This document shows, one piece after another, positions 26,348 to 35,006 of a stretch of 64,000 nt of DNA. Made by a program: the position numbers and the translations under genes. Origin of the DNA: Microbacterium esteraromaticum. Its GTDB lineage: Bacteria > Actinomycetota > Actinomycetes > Actinomycetales > Microbacteriaceae. The notes under the pieces are model-generated. The model worked only from the letters and a program-made list of their open reading frames with translations. It searched no databases and was not told where the DNA came from. Position 1 is the first letter of the stretch. Each line of letters begins with the position of its first letter. The DNA lies in the NCBI RefSeq assembly GCF_016907315.1, contig NZ_JAFBBS010000001.1, positions 2,418,001 through 2,482,000 on the forward strand, read 5' to 3'.

Positions 26348-26833
26348 GTGGCTGAAATCCAGGACACCACCGAATTCCCGCAGAACTTCTCGACCTCGAG
26401 CCCTGAGGCCGAGGTTCAGGAGTCGGCTCCCCGCCCCGTGCTCTCCGTTCCCGGCGCCGCAGTCGGCCGTCGCAAGCAGGCCATCGCCCGCGTGCGTCTG
26501 GTTCCCGGCTCGGGCACCATCACCGTCAACGGCCGCACGCTCGAGGACTACTTCCCGAACAAGCTGCACCAGCAGCTGATCAACGACCCCTTCACGGTTC
26601 TGAACCTGCAGGGTGCGTACGACGTCATCGCTCGCATCTCGGGTGGCGGCGACTCGGGTCAGGCCGGCGCTCTCCGCCTCGGCATCGCCCGTGCACTGAA
26701 CAACATCGACGCCGAGAACAACCGTCCGACCCTCAAGAAGGCCGGCTTCCTCTCGCGCGACGCCCGCGTCATCGAGCGCAAGAAGGCTGGTCTCAAGAAG
26801 GCCCGCAAGGCTCCTCAGTACTCGAAGCGCTGA
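26348..26833 (+). CDS. rpsI: 30S ribosomal protein S9
   Basis: A 161-residue S9. The core begins at [16 protein letters not shown] (about residue 39) and ends in the invariant YSKR tail that reaches the decoding site. An acidic, Ser/Glu-rich N-terminal extension of about 35 residues precedes the core, common in actinobacterial S9. The start is GTG at 26348. It lies 17 nt before glmM. Confidence 0.97.
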   Translation: MAEIQDTTEFPQNFSTSSPEAEVQESAPRPVLSVPGAAVGRRKQAIARVRLVPGSGTITVNGRTLEDYFPNKLHQQLINDPFTVLNLQGAYDVIARISGGGDSGQAGALRLGIARALNNIDAENNRPTLKKAGFLSRDARVIERKKAGLKKARKAPQYSKR

Positions 26834-26850
26834 TCCCTACAGTTCCCTCT

Positions 26851-28215
26851 ATGGCACTGTTCGGAACGGACGGCGTGCGGGGGCTGGCCAATGGCCAGCT
26901 CCTCACCGCCGAACTTGCGCTCCACCTGGCCCAGGCGACTGCTGTCGTCCTGGGCCAGGGCCGTATTGCCGATGCGCGTCGCGCTGCCGGCAAGCGGCTC
27001 ACCGCTGTCGTCGCGCGTGACCCGCGCATCTCGGGCCACTTCCTCAGCGCCGCAGTCGAAGCCGGTCTGGCGTCGTCCGGCGTGGATGTGCTGGATGCGG
27101 GAACCCTGCCCACGCCGGCGGCGGCCTTCCTCATCTCCGACATCGACGCCGACTTCGGCGTCATGATCTCGGCTTCGCACAATGCTGCTCCCGACAACGG
27201 CATCAAGATCTTCGCCCGTGGCGGAGTCAAGCTGCCCGACCTCGTCGAGCAGCGCATCGAAGAGCACATCGAATCGGGCGTCAAGTTGCAGCCCACTGGT
27301 GCCGAGGTCGGTCGCGTCATCCGGTTCTCAGATGCTGAGGACCGCTACATCATGCACCTCCTGGCCTCGCTGCCGCATCGCCTCGACGGCATTCACGTCG
27401 TGCTCGACTGCGCGAACGGCGCAGCTTCCGGCGCATCGCCCGAGGTCTTCCGCGCAGCGGGCGCCAAGGTCAGCGTCATCGGCGCCGATCCCGACGGCCT
27501 GAACATCAATGATGGTGTGGGTTCGACTCACCTCGACAAGCTCGCGGCCGAGGTGATCCGAGTCGGGGCCGACGTGGGCATCGCCCATGACGGCGACGCC
27601 GACCGCTGCCTTGCGGTCGACGCCGACGGCAACATCATCGACGGTGACCAGATCATGGCGATCCTCGCGGTCGCGATGAAGAGCCGCGGCACGCTGGTCG
27701 ATGACACCCTCGTCGCCACGGTCATGAGCAATCTCGGGTTGCACATCGCCATGCGCGAGCAGGGCATCGCCGTGCGCCAGACGGCAGTCGGCGACCGCTA
27801 TGTGCTCGAAGACATGAACGCCGGCGGCTATTCGCTCGGCGGCGAGCAGTCGGGTCATGTGATCATGAGCGACTTCGCCACCACCGGCGACGGCTTGCTC
27901 ACCGGACTCCACTTGGTCGCCGAGATGGCGCGCCAGAAGAAGTCGATCGCGGAGCTCGCCTCGATCATGACGGTCTACCCGCAGGTGATGATCAACGTGA
28001 AGGGCGTCGACAAGGACGCCGTCTCCGATCACCACGGTGTGCAGGAGGCCGTAAAGGCCGTCGAGAACGAACTGGGCTCGTCGGGCCGCGTGCTGCTGCG
28101 CAAGTCGGGCACCGAGCCACTCGTCCGCGTGATGGTCGAGGCGTCGGACGCCGAGACCGCTAATGCCCATGCGGCGTCGCTTGCGGAGGCCGTGCGCACA
28201 CACCTCGCTCTGTGA
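26851..28215 (+). CDS. glmM: Phosphoglucosamine mutase
   Basis: A 454-residue enzyme that interconverts glucosamine-6-phosphate and glucosamine-1-phosphate, feeding UDP-N-acetylglucosamine for peptidoglycan and surface polysaccharides. Motifs: LFGTDGVRG at the start, the phosphoserine loop [14 protein letters not shown] (about residues 107-120), the metal-binding HDGDADRC (about 247-254), GGEQSGH, and the phosphate-binding [12 protein letters not shown]. It lies 17 nt behind rpsI and is probably cotranscribed. A strong terminator follows at 28231-28270. Confidence 0.97.
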   Translation: MALFGTDGVRGLANGQLLTAELALHLAQATAVVLGQGRIADARRAAGKRLTAVVARDPRISGHFLSAAVEAGLASSGVDVLDAGTLPTPAAAFLISDIDADFGVMISASHNAAPDNGIKIFARGGVKLPDLVEQRIEEHIESGVKLQPTGAEVGRVIRFSDAEDRYIMHLLASLPHRLDGIHVVLDCANGAASGASPEVFRAAGAKVSVIGADPDGLNINDGVGSTHLDKLAAEVIRVGADVGIAHDGDADRCLAVDADGNIIDGDQIMAILAVAMKSRGTLVDDTLVATVMSNLGLHIAMREQGIAVRQTAVGDRYVLEDMNAGGYSLGGEQSGHVIMSDFATTGDGLLTGLHLVAEMARQKKSIAELASIMTVYPQVMINVKGVDKDAVSDHHGVQEAVKAVENELGSSGRVLLRKSGTEPLVRVMVEASDAETANAHAASLAEAVRTHLAL

Positions 28216-28230
28216 GGCGCGTGCATAGGT

Positions 28231-28270
28231 GAAGGCGGGCTGCCTGGGAGCAGCCCGCCTTCATTGTTTT
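28231..28270 (+). terminator. Intrinsic terminator of rplM-rpsI-glmM
   Basis: A 13-bp perfect stem (28231-28243 against 28250-28262) with loop CTGGGA is followed by ATTGTTTT. It lies 15 nt after the glmM stop. An identical copy occurs at 29175-29214. Confidence 0.92.
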
Positions 28271-28362
28271 GCCTGCCGATTCCCCCCCCCCCCCCGGGAC
28301 GGCAGAGCCGATGGCGGCTGCTGTCACTGGGGGTGAGAGCTCAGCCATCGGGTCAGGGTGGG

Positions 28363-29031
28363 TCAGAGGAGCACCCCGTCTTCGCGGGCGAGTCGGGCGA
28401 GGTCCAGTTTGGAATGCGCTACTCGTCCGAGCTGGATGTACTTGCGTTTCACACGTGCCAGGTACTTGCGGGCGGTGTCTTCCTTCGTGCCGATCTCAAG
28501 GGCGACGGCAGAGATGGATTTTCCTCGCACGTAGAGGTCGAAGACCTTCGATTCCTGTGGTGAGAGATCGGGAGTTCGTGGATCGGGTGCGGCGGCATTC
28601 CGCGCGAGCGCGGAGACATGCTCTTCGCCGGCGAGCACCTCGTCGACGCAGTCGAGCAAGGTGGACTCGTCGTCTTCTTTGGTGATGAGACCATCGAGGT
28701 CGAATTCGAGAAGCGTGCGAGCGGCGGCCTTCGGGCTCATCGACGAGATGACCATGACCTTGATGCCCGCTTGGCGCAGCGAGGTGAGGGTCTTGCGTGT
28801 CTGCTGCGCGTCGTCGAACGGGAGTGCCTCGACCACGAGCAGGTGCGGCCATTGCGAGCGCGGCTCGGTGCGCAGCCACTCCATCAGCGCGGCGATGGAC
28901 CCGCTGGTGTGGACGATGGAGATGCCGGCCACCTCTTCGAGGATCTCGACCGTGCGCAGCCGCTGCAGCACATGCGGCTCGACGACGGCGGCCCGGCGCC
29001 ACGTGCGCCGATACGCAGGCTTCACACGCAT
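28363..29031 (-). CDS. LuxR-type regulator with degenerate receiver domain (copy 1)
   Basis: A 222-residue protein: a receiver-like domain (about residues 15-135) and a LuxR-type helix-turn-helix (about 157-205, LSPQESKVFDLYVRGKSISA then TKEDTARKYLARVK). The position of the phosphorylated Asp reads LLVVEALP, with Glu instead of Asp, while the Lys in ITKED is kept, so normal phosphorylation is unlikely. The start at 29031 is chosen because it aligns exactly with copy 2 and has GGGAAG eight bases upstream; ATGs further upstream would add six residues. Targets are unknown; its position next to polysaccharide loci is suggestive only. Confidence 0.83.
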   Translation of the reverse strand: MRVKPAYRRTWRRAAVVEPHVLQRLRTVEILEEVAGISIVHTSGSIAALMEWLRTEPRSQWPHLLVVEALPFDDAQQTRKTLTSLRQAGIKVMVISSMSPKAAARTLLEFDLDGLITKEDDESTLLDCVDEVLAGEEHVSALARNAAAPDPRTPDLSPQESKVFDLYVRGKSISAVALEIGTKEDTARKYLARVKRKYIQLGRVAHSKLDLARLAREDGVLL

Positions 29032-29301
29032 TGACGATCTTCCCATCACTCAGGAGACACCCGAGGGAAGTCTCCCAAGGCAGCACGCGCACGGCCGAAG
29101 ATTGGCCGAGATTGGCGCATGCATTGTCGCAAGTAGGTGAACCCCAGGATTCCGGGTGTGATCGTCGCATATGTGAAGGCGGGCTGCCTGGGAGCAGCCC
29201 GCCTTCATTGTTTTGTCTGCCGATTCCCCCCCCGGGTCGGCAGAGCCGATGGCGTCTGCTGTCACTGGGGGTGACAGCAGGCATCACCGGGGCCTAGGGC
29301 T
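29032..29301. other. Spacer between the two regulator genes
   Basis: This 270-bp stretch has no gene. It holds the upstream region of copy 1 (29032 to about 29170, where the two copies do not match), then the second terminator copy at 29175-29214 and the C-tract stem at 29217-29243. Confidence 0.7.
29175..29214 (+). terminator. Duplicate copy of the glmM terminator
   Basis: The same 13-bp stem, CTGGGA loop and ATTGTTTT as at 28231-28270. Here no plus-strand gene ends upstream, so it looks like a by-product of the duplication. It may still act as a hairpin behind the minus-strand gene at 29302. Confidence 0.75.
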
Positions 29302-29970
29302 TCAGAGAAGCAGTCCGTCTTCGCGGGCGAGTCGGGCGAGGTCGAGCTTTGAATGCGCTACTCGTCCCCGCTCGATGTACTTGCGCTTCACGCGCGCCAG
29401 GTACTTGCGCGCCGTGTCTTCCTTCGTGCCGATCGCGCTGGCGACGGCGGCGATCGTCTGACCGTGCACATAGAGGTCGAGCACCTTCGATTCCTGTGGT
29501 GAGAGATCGGGAGTTCGTGGATCCGGTGCGGCGGCATTCCGCGCGAGCGCGGAGACATACTCATCGCCGGCGAGCACCTCGTCGACGCAGTCGAGCAAGG
29601 TGGACTCGTCGTCTTCTTTGGTGATGAGACCATCGAGGTCGAATTCGAGAAGCGTGCGAGCGGCGGCCTTCGGGCTCATCGACGAGACGACCATGACCTT
29701 GATGCCCGCTTGGCGCAGCGAGGTGAGGGTCTTGCGTGTCTGCTGCGCGTCGTCGAACGGGAGTGCCTCGACCACGAGCAGGTGCGGCCATTGCGAGCGC
29801 GGCTCGGTGCGCAGCCACTCCATCAGCGCGGCGATGGACCCGCTGCTGTGGACGATGGAGATGCCGGCCACCTCTTCGAGGATCTCGACCGTGCGCAGCC
29901 GCTGCAGCACATGCGGCTCGACGACGGCGGCCCGGCGCCACGTGCGCCGATACGCAGATTTCGCATGCAT
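29302..29970 (-). CDS. LuxR-type regulator with degenerate receiver domain (copy 2)
   Basis: A 222-residue paralogue of the gene at 28363-29031. The receiver-like domain again has Glu (residue 68, LLVVEALP) where Asp is expected, and keeps Ser97 and Lys118 near the switch positions. The DNA-binding domain (about 157-205) differs at several sites (HGQTIAAVASAIG against RGKSISAVALEIG), so the two may read different operators. ATG at 29970 is preceded by GGGAAAT, the equivalent of the site in copy 1. Confidence 0.83.
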   Translation of the reverse strand: MHAKSAYRRTWRRAAVVEPHVLQRLRTVEILEEVAGISIVHSSGSIAALMEWLRTEPRSQWPHLLVVEALPFDDAQQTRKTLTSLRQAGIKVMVVSSMSPKAAARTLLEFDLDGLITKEDDESTLLDCVDEVLAGDEYVSALARNAAAPDPRTPDLSPQESKVLDLYVHGQTIAAVASAIGTKEDTARKYLARVKRKYIERGRVAHSKLDLARLAREDGLLL

Positions 29971-30048
29971 TGAAGATTTCCCGTCAGTCTCAGTTCGTGC
30001 GATTCGGCATCGCAGTCCGTCTTCTCAGTTGTCGTGTCTGTGGTTTCG

Positions 30049-30089
30049 ACGGCAGGACCTCCAGAGGGAGGGAGGCCCTGCCGTCTTTT
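30049..30089 (+). terminator. Stem-loop with T-run, no obvious gene upstream
   Basis: ACGGCAGG at 30049-30056 pairs with CCTGCCGT at 30077-30084, with an inner CCTCC/GGAGG pairing, followed by CTTTT. No plus-strand gene ends nearby, so it may be a relic or stop antisense transcription into the VanZ-like gene. Confidence 0.45.
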
Positions 30090-30249
30090 CGCGCAGCCGG
30101 TACTCCCCGGTACGGCTCGCGGGGCGACGTGACCACAGCGCAATCCCCCGATTGCTGGCACTCTCGTCGCCTACATATAGAGATGGGCGCCGATTCGAGT
30201 CATCACGCAGCTCGACGCAGATGGCGCATTCCGGTCTACGAGCTGGCGG

Positions 30250-30271
30250 AAAATAGAAGCGCTGAGCTTCT
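30250..30271 (-). terminator. Weak terminator behind the VanZ-like gene
   Basis: On the minus strand AGAAGC and GCTTCT form a 6-bp stem around a 5-nt loop (30255-30271), followed by ATTTT (30250-30254). It lies about 30 nt after the stop codon. Confidence 0.45.
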
Positions 30272-30301
30272 TCTCCTCGCCGATGAGCGGGTTCTCGCCG
30301 G

Positions 30302-30766
30302 TCACCCCTTCGGCGGTCGAAGCCGGCTCTCGGCGGTTCGCCGACGCGTCGTCCTCATCAGCGCAACCGCACCCGCGCCTACCACCGCGCCGATCGTATT
30401 CACGAGCACATCGGCGGCTGAGGCATCCCGGGGCAGCGCCGCGAACTGCACCAGCTCGACCGTGGTCGACAGGGTCAGTGCGATCAGCGCCCACAGCCAC
30501 CAGCGCACCCGTGGCCAGAGTGTCGCGGCCAGTGCGACCGGCAGCGCGAAGAGCAGCAGGTTGAGAGCGACGTCGTAGGTCTCGATCGTCACGAACGGGG
30601 GGATGCCCATGCTGCGCCCCGCGTAGTAGAGCCAGACGACGAAGCGGTTGAGCATCCATCCGATCGGCAGCAACACGATCGCGAGCCCGCCGATCAGACA
30701 GGCGCCGAGGAGGGCGACAAGCAGCGACCGCCGCGCGGGGCGCTGCTCACGAGCCGGCCTGGACAT
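30302..30766 (-). CDS. VanZ-like membrane protein
   Basis: A 154-residue protein with about four membrane spans and the VanZ-family core VALNLLLFALPVALAA, STTVELVQF (the conserved Glu at the end of a span) and ADVLVNTIGAVVGAGAVAL. VanZ-like proteins are small membrane proteins whose molecular role is unclear; VanZ itself gives low-level teicoplanin resistance. ATG at 30766 is chosen because it precedes the basic N-terminus; upstream residues look non-coding. It may share transcription with the acyltransferase gene 110 bp upstream. Confidence 0.78.
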   Translation of the reverse strand: MSRPAREQRPARRSLLVALLGACLIGGLAIVLLPIGWMLNRFVVWLYYAGRSMGIPPFVTIETYDVALNLLLFALPVALAATLWPRVRWWLWALIALTLSTTVELVQFAALPRDASAADVLVNTIGAVVGAGAVALMRTTRRRTAESRLRPPKG

Positions 30767-30876
30767 CAGGCCATTGTCGCAGTGACGACGACGGCTCCTG
30801 AGGCCTCCAGCCCCATGAGGTGTCGCCACCCGTCATGGCCCCCGCCGACGCCGGGGAGAACCGATCGAGGACCGTG

Positions 30877-31947
30877 CTACCGCGCTGACCCCTTCCGGCG
30901 TCGCTGCGCCAGCCACGTGCGGCCCCATCGCCTGATCGGGGACTCCACGAACCGGTACGACAGCGCGACGACCGCGGCCGTGAGCACGATGTCGATCGGC
31001 GCCGCGAGCTTCAACTCGATTCCCGGCCACAGCAGTGGCACCAGTCCCATCAGGGTGAGGCCATAGAGATACACCCCGTACGACCGAGCGCCGATCCACA
31101 CGGGGACCCGCGATCCGAGCATCCGCGAGACCACCGTCGGCGGACCGACGGTGAGCTGCAGCAGCAGCGCGGCCGTCGCCACCGACGCCGCGATGAAAGT
31201 CGCCGGCCGCAGGGCCGGAACGTCGGTCATGGCGGCGAAGACGAACACGGCGCACGCGGCGAATGACACCCAGCGCTGTTCGATCAGACGCCGCACCCAC
31301 GGGGTCAGACCACGAGCGCGCTGCTCCGCGGCCCAGCATCCGATCACCAGAGGCAGCAGATGCCCGGTGGGGAGGAAGTAGTTCGGCCCGGTGAACGGCA
31401 CGATCGCCGCCACGAGCACCGAGACGTGCAGAAACCATCGTTGGGTGCGCAGCGATGCACGCAGCAGCACGAGCACCAGCAGCGGGGGCCAGACGAAGTA
31501 GAACTGCTCTTCGACGCTCAGCGACCACGACTGGTTGAACGCCGTAGCGACCCGGTCGGTCCACGCCTGCTGGAAGTCGTTGAAGTAGAACAGCGCCCCG
31601 GCGACGCTCCACGGAACCTTCTCGCCCTCGCCGCCCAGAACTGCAGTGAGGGAGGCGATCGGCAGCCACAGCAGCAGCGCCGGCAGCAGACGGAAGGCTC
31701 GCCGCAGGTAGAACGCCCCGAAGCGCACCCGACCAGTGCCCGCGTACTCCGCCAGCAGCAGGCCGGTGATCAGGAAGGCGGACAGCACGAAGAACAGATC
31801 GACGCCGACGGCCCCACCGGGGAAGTACGCGGCCGCCAGATGCAAGAGGAAGACGGCGATCACCGCGATCGCGCGCACGCCGTCGAGCGAGGGCACGTAA
31901 CCGGCTGTCGCGGGCGTACGCTCGGCCACTGTCGGGGGCTCATGCAT
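30877..31947 (-). CDS. Acyltransferase family 3 (OafA-like)
   Basis: A 356-residue membrane O-acyltransferase. It begins with YVPSLDGVRAIAVIAVFLLH, whose Arg and His are catalytic-site residues in this family, then GGAVGVDLFFVLSAFLITGLLL and FYLRRAFRLLPALLLW, and has about ten spans. It probably O-acetylates or otherwise acylates a surface sugar. The first 15 residues are polar and cytoplasmic. ATG at 31947 is used. It is divergent from the second polymerase gene. Confidence 0.88.
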   Translation of the reverse strand: MHEPPTVAERTPATAGYVPSLDGVRAIAVIAVFLLHLAAAYFPGGAVGVDLFFVLSAFLITGLLLAEYAGTGRVRFGAFYLRRAFRLLPALLLWLPIASLTAVLGGEGEKVPWSVAGALFYFNDFQQAWTDRVATAFNQSWSLSVEEQFYFVWPPLLVLVLLRASLRTQRWFLHVSVLVAAIVPFTGPNYFLPTGHLLPLVIGCWAAEQRARGLTPWVRRLIEQRWVSFAACAVFVFAAMTDVPALRPATFIAASVATAALLLQLTVGPPTVVSRMLGSRVPVWIGARSYGVYLYGLTLMGLVPLLWPGIELKLAAPIDIVLTAAVVALSYRFVESPIRRWGRTWLAQRRRKGSAR

Positions 31948-31977
31948 GGCGATCGCGCTCAGCCTAGCCGCGAGCAC

Positions 31978-32006
31978 CTGCGCGAGGGCACCCCGGGTGC
32001 GATACT
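31978..32006 (+). promoter_or_regulatory. Candidate promoter of the second polymerase gene
   Basis: CTGCGC at 31978-31983 and GATACT at 32001-32006 with a 17-nt spacer; TGC precedes GATACT, giving an extended -10. The start codon at 32035 lies behind a GGAAGGAGG-type ribosome-binding site. Confidence 0.5.
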
Positions 32007-32034
32007 GAGATACCGGGTGGGGGAAGGAGGGGCG

Positions 32035-33432
32035 ATGACGCTCAGCCGTGCCTCAGTCCGCACTCTTCTCGCCGACTTCTGGGCGAACCTCTGGCGGTGG
32101 ATGCTCTTCGCCGTCGCGACTGTGCTGGCCATCTACTTCCTGCTCGAGCGCGCGCTGGACGACGGCATCGCCAGTGCCATCGCCCTCGCCGTGATCGTGA
32201 TCGGTGTGGTGATCACGCCCAGGCATCCGATGGTGCTTCCTCTGCTGGCCGTGCCGGGAGCATTCGTCACAGCGCGTGTCGGCTTCGGCGGCGCCGACCT
32301 CACGGTCTCGGACCTCGCCATCGCGATCGGATTCTTCACCGTGGTGCTGCTCTCGCAGCGCGACTTCCACCCGACGCTGCGCGCCATGCTCTGGTTCAAC
32401 GCCCTGTACCAGTTCGCCACCCTCTTCACCGTCATCGTCAACCCGTACCCCCAGAACGTCGTCGAGTGGTTCCACGCGTGGCTTCTCATCGGCGGAGCGC
32501 TGGTGCTCGGGTGGGGCATCGGTCGCGCAGGGATGCTGCGCACCGCGCTGCTGCTGATGATCGGGGCCGCGACCGTGATCGCGCTCGGCACCATCGCGAC
32601 GGCCGTCGTCGTCTTCGTGACCGAGGGAGTGCAGGCGATCTACCCGCGCTGGCCGTGGAGCATGCACAAGAACTTCGCAGGCTTCGCACTCGCGACAGCC
32701 GTGCTGATCGTGTTCATCAGACCGCCGGCGGCGAACCTGTCGCGGCGTCTCACGGTGCCGTCGATGTGGCTGTTCCTCGTCGCGCTCGCGCTCACCCAGT
32801 CGCGCCAGGCGGTCATAGGCCTCATCGTCGTCCTGCTGCTGTACGTCGTGCGCTCCGGCGCGAGCAGGCACAAGCTGCTCGTGGCTGTGCTCGCGGTGCC
32901 CGGTGCGGTGCTCATCGTGCAGAGCGTGATCGAGCAGGTCGAGTCGCAGAACAAGTTCAACTCGACGTACCAGCGGCTGGAGTGGTTCCGTGAGGTCTAC
33001 GCGCTCTGGAAGCATTCGCCGTTCGTCGGCCACGGACTGCGCTACTGGTACGTGCACCCGACGGCGAACTTCCAGCCGCCGCAGGCCGAGCTCGAGGTGC
33101 TCGCATCTGCCGGCCTGATCGGCCTGGCGGCGTTCGCCGTCATGTGGGTCGGCTTCGCCGTCGCGCTCTGGAAGTTCTGGACGAGCAGCAGCGCGTTCGG
33201 CGCGTTGGCTTTCGCCGCCGTGATCTCGCGCATCGTCGCCGCGCAGTTCGACCTGTTCTGGGTGGCCTCCCAGGTGTCGGTGCCGTTCCTCATCGCAGGC
33301 CTCTGCCTGGGTGCGCAGGTGCACTGGCAGAACTCGCAGACGCAATCGGGTGCGGAACGCGTACCTTCTAATATCGATCACGAGGGAAAACTGGGGGTGG
33401 CATGGAACTCCGTGACTACGCGAACGCGCTGA
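32035..33432 (+). CDS. O-antigen ligase/polymerase-type membrane protein (Wzy-like), locus B
   Basis: A 465-residue protein with about eleven or twelve spans. Landmarks of the O-antigen-ligase group are SMHKNFAGFAL, TQSRQAVIGLIVVLLLY and, in the large outside loop, GHGLRYWYVHP followed by QPPQAELEVLASAGLIGLA. ATG at 32035 is well placed behind a purine-rich site. The last 31 nt overlap the start of the next gene, so the two are coupled. It is the second polymerase candidate in the window; the two differ widely in sequence. Confidence 0.85.
   Translation: MTLSRASVRTLLADFWANLWRWMLFAVATVLAIYFLLERALDDGIASAIALAVIVIGVVITPRHPMVLPLLAVPGAFVTARVGFGGADLTVSDLAIAIGFFTVVLLSQRDFHPTLRAMLWFNALYQFATLFTVIVNPYPQNVVEWFHAWLLIGGALVLGWGIGRAGMLRTALLLMIGAATVIALGTIATAVVVFVTEGVQAIYPRWPWSMHKNFAGFALATAVLIVFIRPPAANLSRRLTVPSMWLFLVALALTQSRQAVIGLIVVLLLYVVRSGASRHKLLVAVLAVPGAVLIVQSVIEQVESQNKFNSTYQRLEWFREVYALWKHSPFVGHGLRYWYVHPTANFQPPQAELEVLASAGLIGLAAFAVMWVGFAVALWKFWTSSSAFGALAFAAVISRIVAAQFDLFWVASQVSVPFLIAGLCLGAQVHWQNSQTQSGAERVPSNIDHEGKLGVAWNSVTTRTR
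33369..33374 (+). promoter_or_regulatory. Possible internal promoter (-10) before the second Wzz-kinase gene
   Basis: TAATAT at 33369-33374 is unusually AT-rich for this sequence and sits 28 nt before the ATG at 33402, inside the end of the polymerase gene. No good -35 was seen. Confidence 0.3.
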
Positions 33433-35006
33433 GGCGGCACTGGCTCGGAATCGTCCTGCTGACCGTTCTGGGACTCGCGGCGAGCTACGGCTGGTCGGCG
33501 ATTCAGACGCCGGTGTATCACGCAGATGCCAGCGGCGTCGTGAGGGTGCGCACGGCGCCAGGCGAGGTGATCACGCCGGGTGCCAACGAGACGCTGTCGA
33601 ATGCCAAGGTGCCGACGTATCTCGAGATGGCGAGCTGGCGCAGCGTCGCCGAGAAGGCGGCCGAGACGCTCAACCTCCCCGACAAGCCCGAGAGCCTCGT
33701 GCAGCGTGTCACCGTCGACAACCCTCCCGGCACGCCGATCCTGAAGGTGACCGCGGCTGCATCCACCCCCGAGGCCGCGCGCGATCTCGCCGAGGCGTGG
33801 GTCAACGGTCTCACCGAGACGATCGAGGAGCGCGAGGGCACGGGCGCCGTGAACTCCGCCCCGTTCACGGTCGAGCTCGCCGAATCGTCGGCACTGCCCT
33901 CGGCACCCTCGTTCCCCGACAAGCGGATGGCTCTGCTCGTCGGAGGCGTGCTCGGTCTCGGCATGGGCATCGCCTTCGCGCTCGTTCGTGCAGTCTCCGA
34001 CCGGCGCGTGCGCTCCACTGACAACGTCGAGCAGCGTCTCGGCAGCTCGGTCGTGGGCACCCTGCCGGCTGCTGAGGAGGTGCAGGGCGGCCACCGCCTG
34101 CTGACAGAGGACCAGACCGGCACGAAGTCGAGTTACGCGATGCGTGAAGCGCTGCGCGTGATACGAACGAACCTGCAGTTCATGGACGTCGACAACCCGC
34201 CCCGCATCATCGTCGTCAGCAGCGCGGTACCCGGCGAAGGCAAGTCAACGGTCGCAGCGAACCTCGCCGCCACCCTCGCCGCCAACGGCGCCCCCGTGGT
34301 GCTGGTCGACGGCGACCTGCGCCGGCCGACGGTCGCGAGCACCACGGGGGTCGAGGCTCCAGCCGGCCTCACCGATGTGCTCGCCGGTCGCGTGGCGCTG
34401 GGCGATGTGCTGCAGTCCACCCCGCATGCGCAGAGCCTGGCCGTGCTCACGGCGGGCACGATTCCGCCCAACCCGAGCGAGGTGCTCGGTTCGGCGCGCA
34501 TGAAGTCGGTGCTCGACGAGCTCGCGGAACATGCGACGGTGATCGTCGACGCCCCGCCGCTGCTCGCGGTGACCGACGGCGCAGTGCTGGCGCATCAGGC
34601 CGACGGGGTTCTGCTCGTCATCTCGGTGGGCAAGACCACCTACGACCTCGTCGAGAAGGCGAAGGAAGCGCTGAACAAGGTGCACGGCCGGGTGCTGGGC
34701 GTCGTGCTGAACCGAGCGCCGCTGACCGGTGCCGAGTCGTCGGTGTACACCTACGAGTACACGCCCGCAAAGGAATCGAGGCGACGCGCCCGGCGGGCGA
34801 AGCAGGCGGCAGCGGCGTCCGCCGCCACCCCGCGCCCCGTGGATCCCGTGACGCCGGAGCCCACCGCGCACGAGGCCGATGACACCCGCATCTCCGAGAA
34901 CCCCGAGACGGCGTCGCCCGCAACCGAGGACTTCGACGAGCTGCTGCGCGGCGCGACCGTCGAGGTGCGGCCGCGCCGGGCACCGCGCAATGCCAAGAAC
35001 AAGTGA
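33402..35006 (+). CDS. Wzz domain fused to BY-type tyrosine kinase, locus B
   Basis: A 534-residue chain-length regulator and kinase. It starts MELRDYANALRRHWLGIV with the first span at about residues 15-32; the second span is near 180-195. The kinase has Walker A GEGKST (about 277-282), Walker A' VDGDLRRP, Walker B VIVDAPP and the NPSEVLGSARM segment. Unlike the locus A protein it lacks the long Gly-Tyr cluster; only three Tyr (YTYEY) lie after the kinase core, followed by an Ala/Pro/Glu-rich tail. It overlaps genes on both sides. Confidence 0.9.
   Translation: MELRDYANALRRHWLGIVLLTVLGLAASYGWSAIQTPVYHADASGVVRVRTAPGEVITPGANETLSNAKVPTYLEMASWRSVAEKAAETLNLPDKPESLVQRVTVDNPPGTPILKVTAAASTPEAARDLAEAWVNGLTETIEEREGTGAVNSAPFTVELAESSALPSAPSFPDKRMALLVGGVLGLGMGIAFALVRAVSDRRVRSTDNVEQRLGSSVVGTLPAAEEVQGGHRLLTEDQTGTKSSYAMREALRVIRTNLQFMDVDNPPRIIVVSSAVPGEGKSTVAANLAATLAANGAPVVLVDGDLRRPTVASTTGVEAPAGLTDVLAGRVALGDVLQSTPHAQSLAVLTAGTIPPNPSEVLGSARMKSVLDELAEHATVIVDAPPLLAVTDGAVLAHQADGVLLVISVGKTTYDLVEKAKEALNKVHGRVLGVVLNRAPLTGAESSVYTYEYTPAKESRRRARRAKQAAAASAATPRPVDPVTPEPTAHEADDTRISENPETASPATEDFDELLRGATVEVRPRRAPRNAKNK

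Larger units (their letters stand above)
28231..29970. repeat. Tandem duplication of about 940 bp (terminator plus LuxR-type gene)
   Basis: Copy 1 runs from about 28231 to 29031 and copy 2 from about 29175 to 29970. Each contains, in order, the same terminator hairpin, a C-tract inside a CTGCCG/CGGCAG stem, and a minus-strand regulator gene of 222 codons. The middle of the gene is nearly identical between copies, while the start, the DNA-binding region and the tail have diverged. The C-tract is 14 bases at 28282-28295 and 8 bases at 29226-29233. Confidence 0.9.
29971..30301. other. Intergenic region between regulator copy 2 and the VanZ-like gene
   Basis: This 331-bp stretch has no gene I can support. 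It holds a long imperfect stem-loop at 30049-30084 followed by CTTTT on the plus strand, an AT-rich TATATG-type hexamer on the minus strand near 30172-30180 that could be a promoter for regulator copy 2, and a small terminator-like hairpin at 30250-30271. Confidence 0.55.

Noticed and set aside
28281..28300. C-tract as a frame-switching (phase-variable) element inside a gene
   Set aside because: It lies outside both neighbouring genes, between the glmM terminator and the regulator stop, so it cannot shift their reading frames.
28216..30301. Insertion sequence as the cause of the duplicated segment
   Set aside because: No transposase gene and no terminal inverted repeats were seen; the repeat units match a simple tandem duplication.
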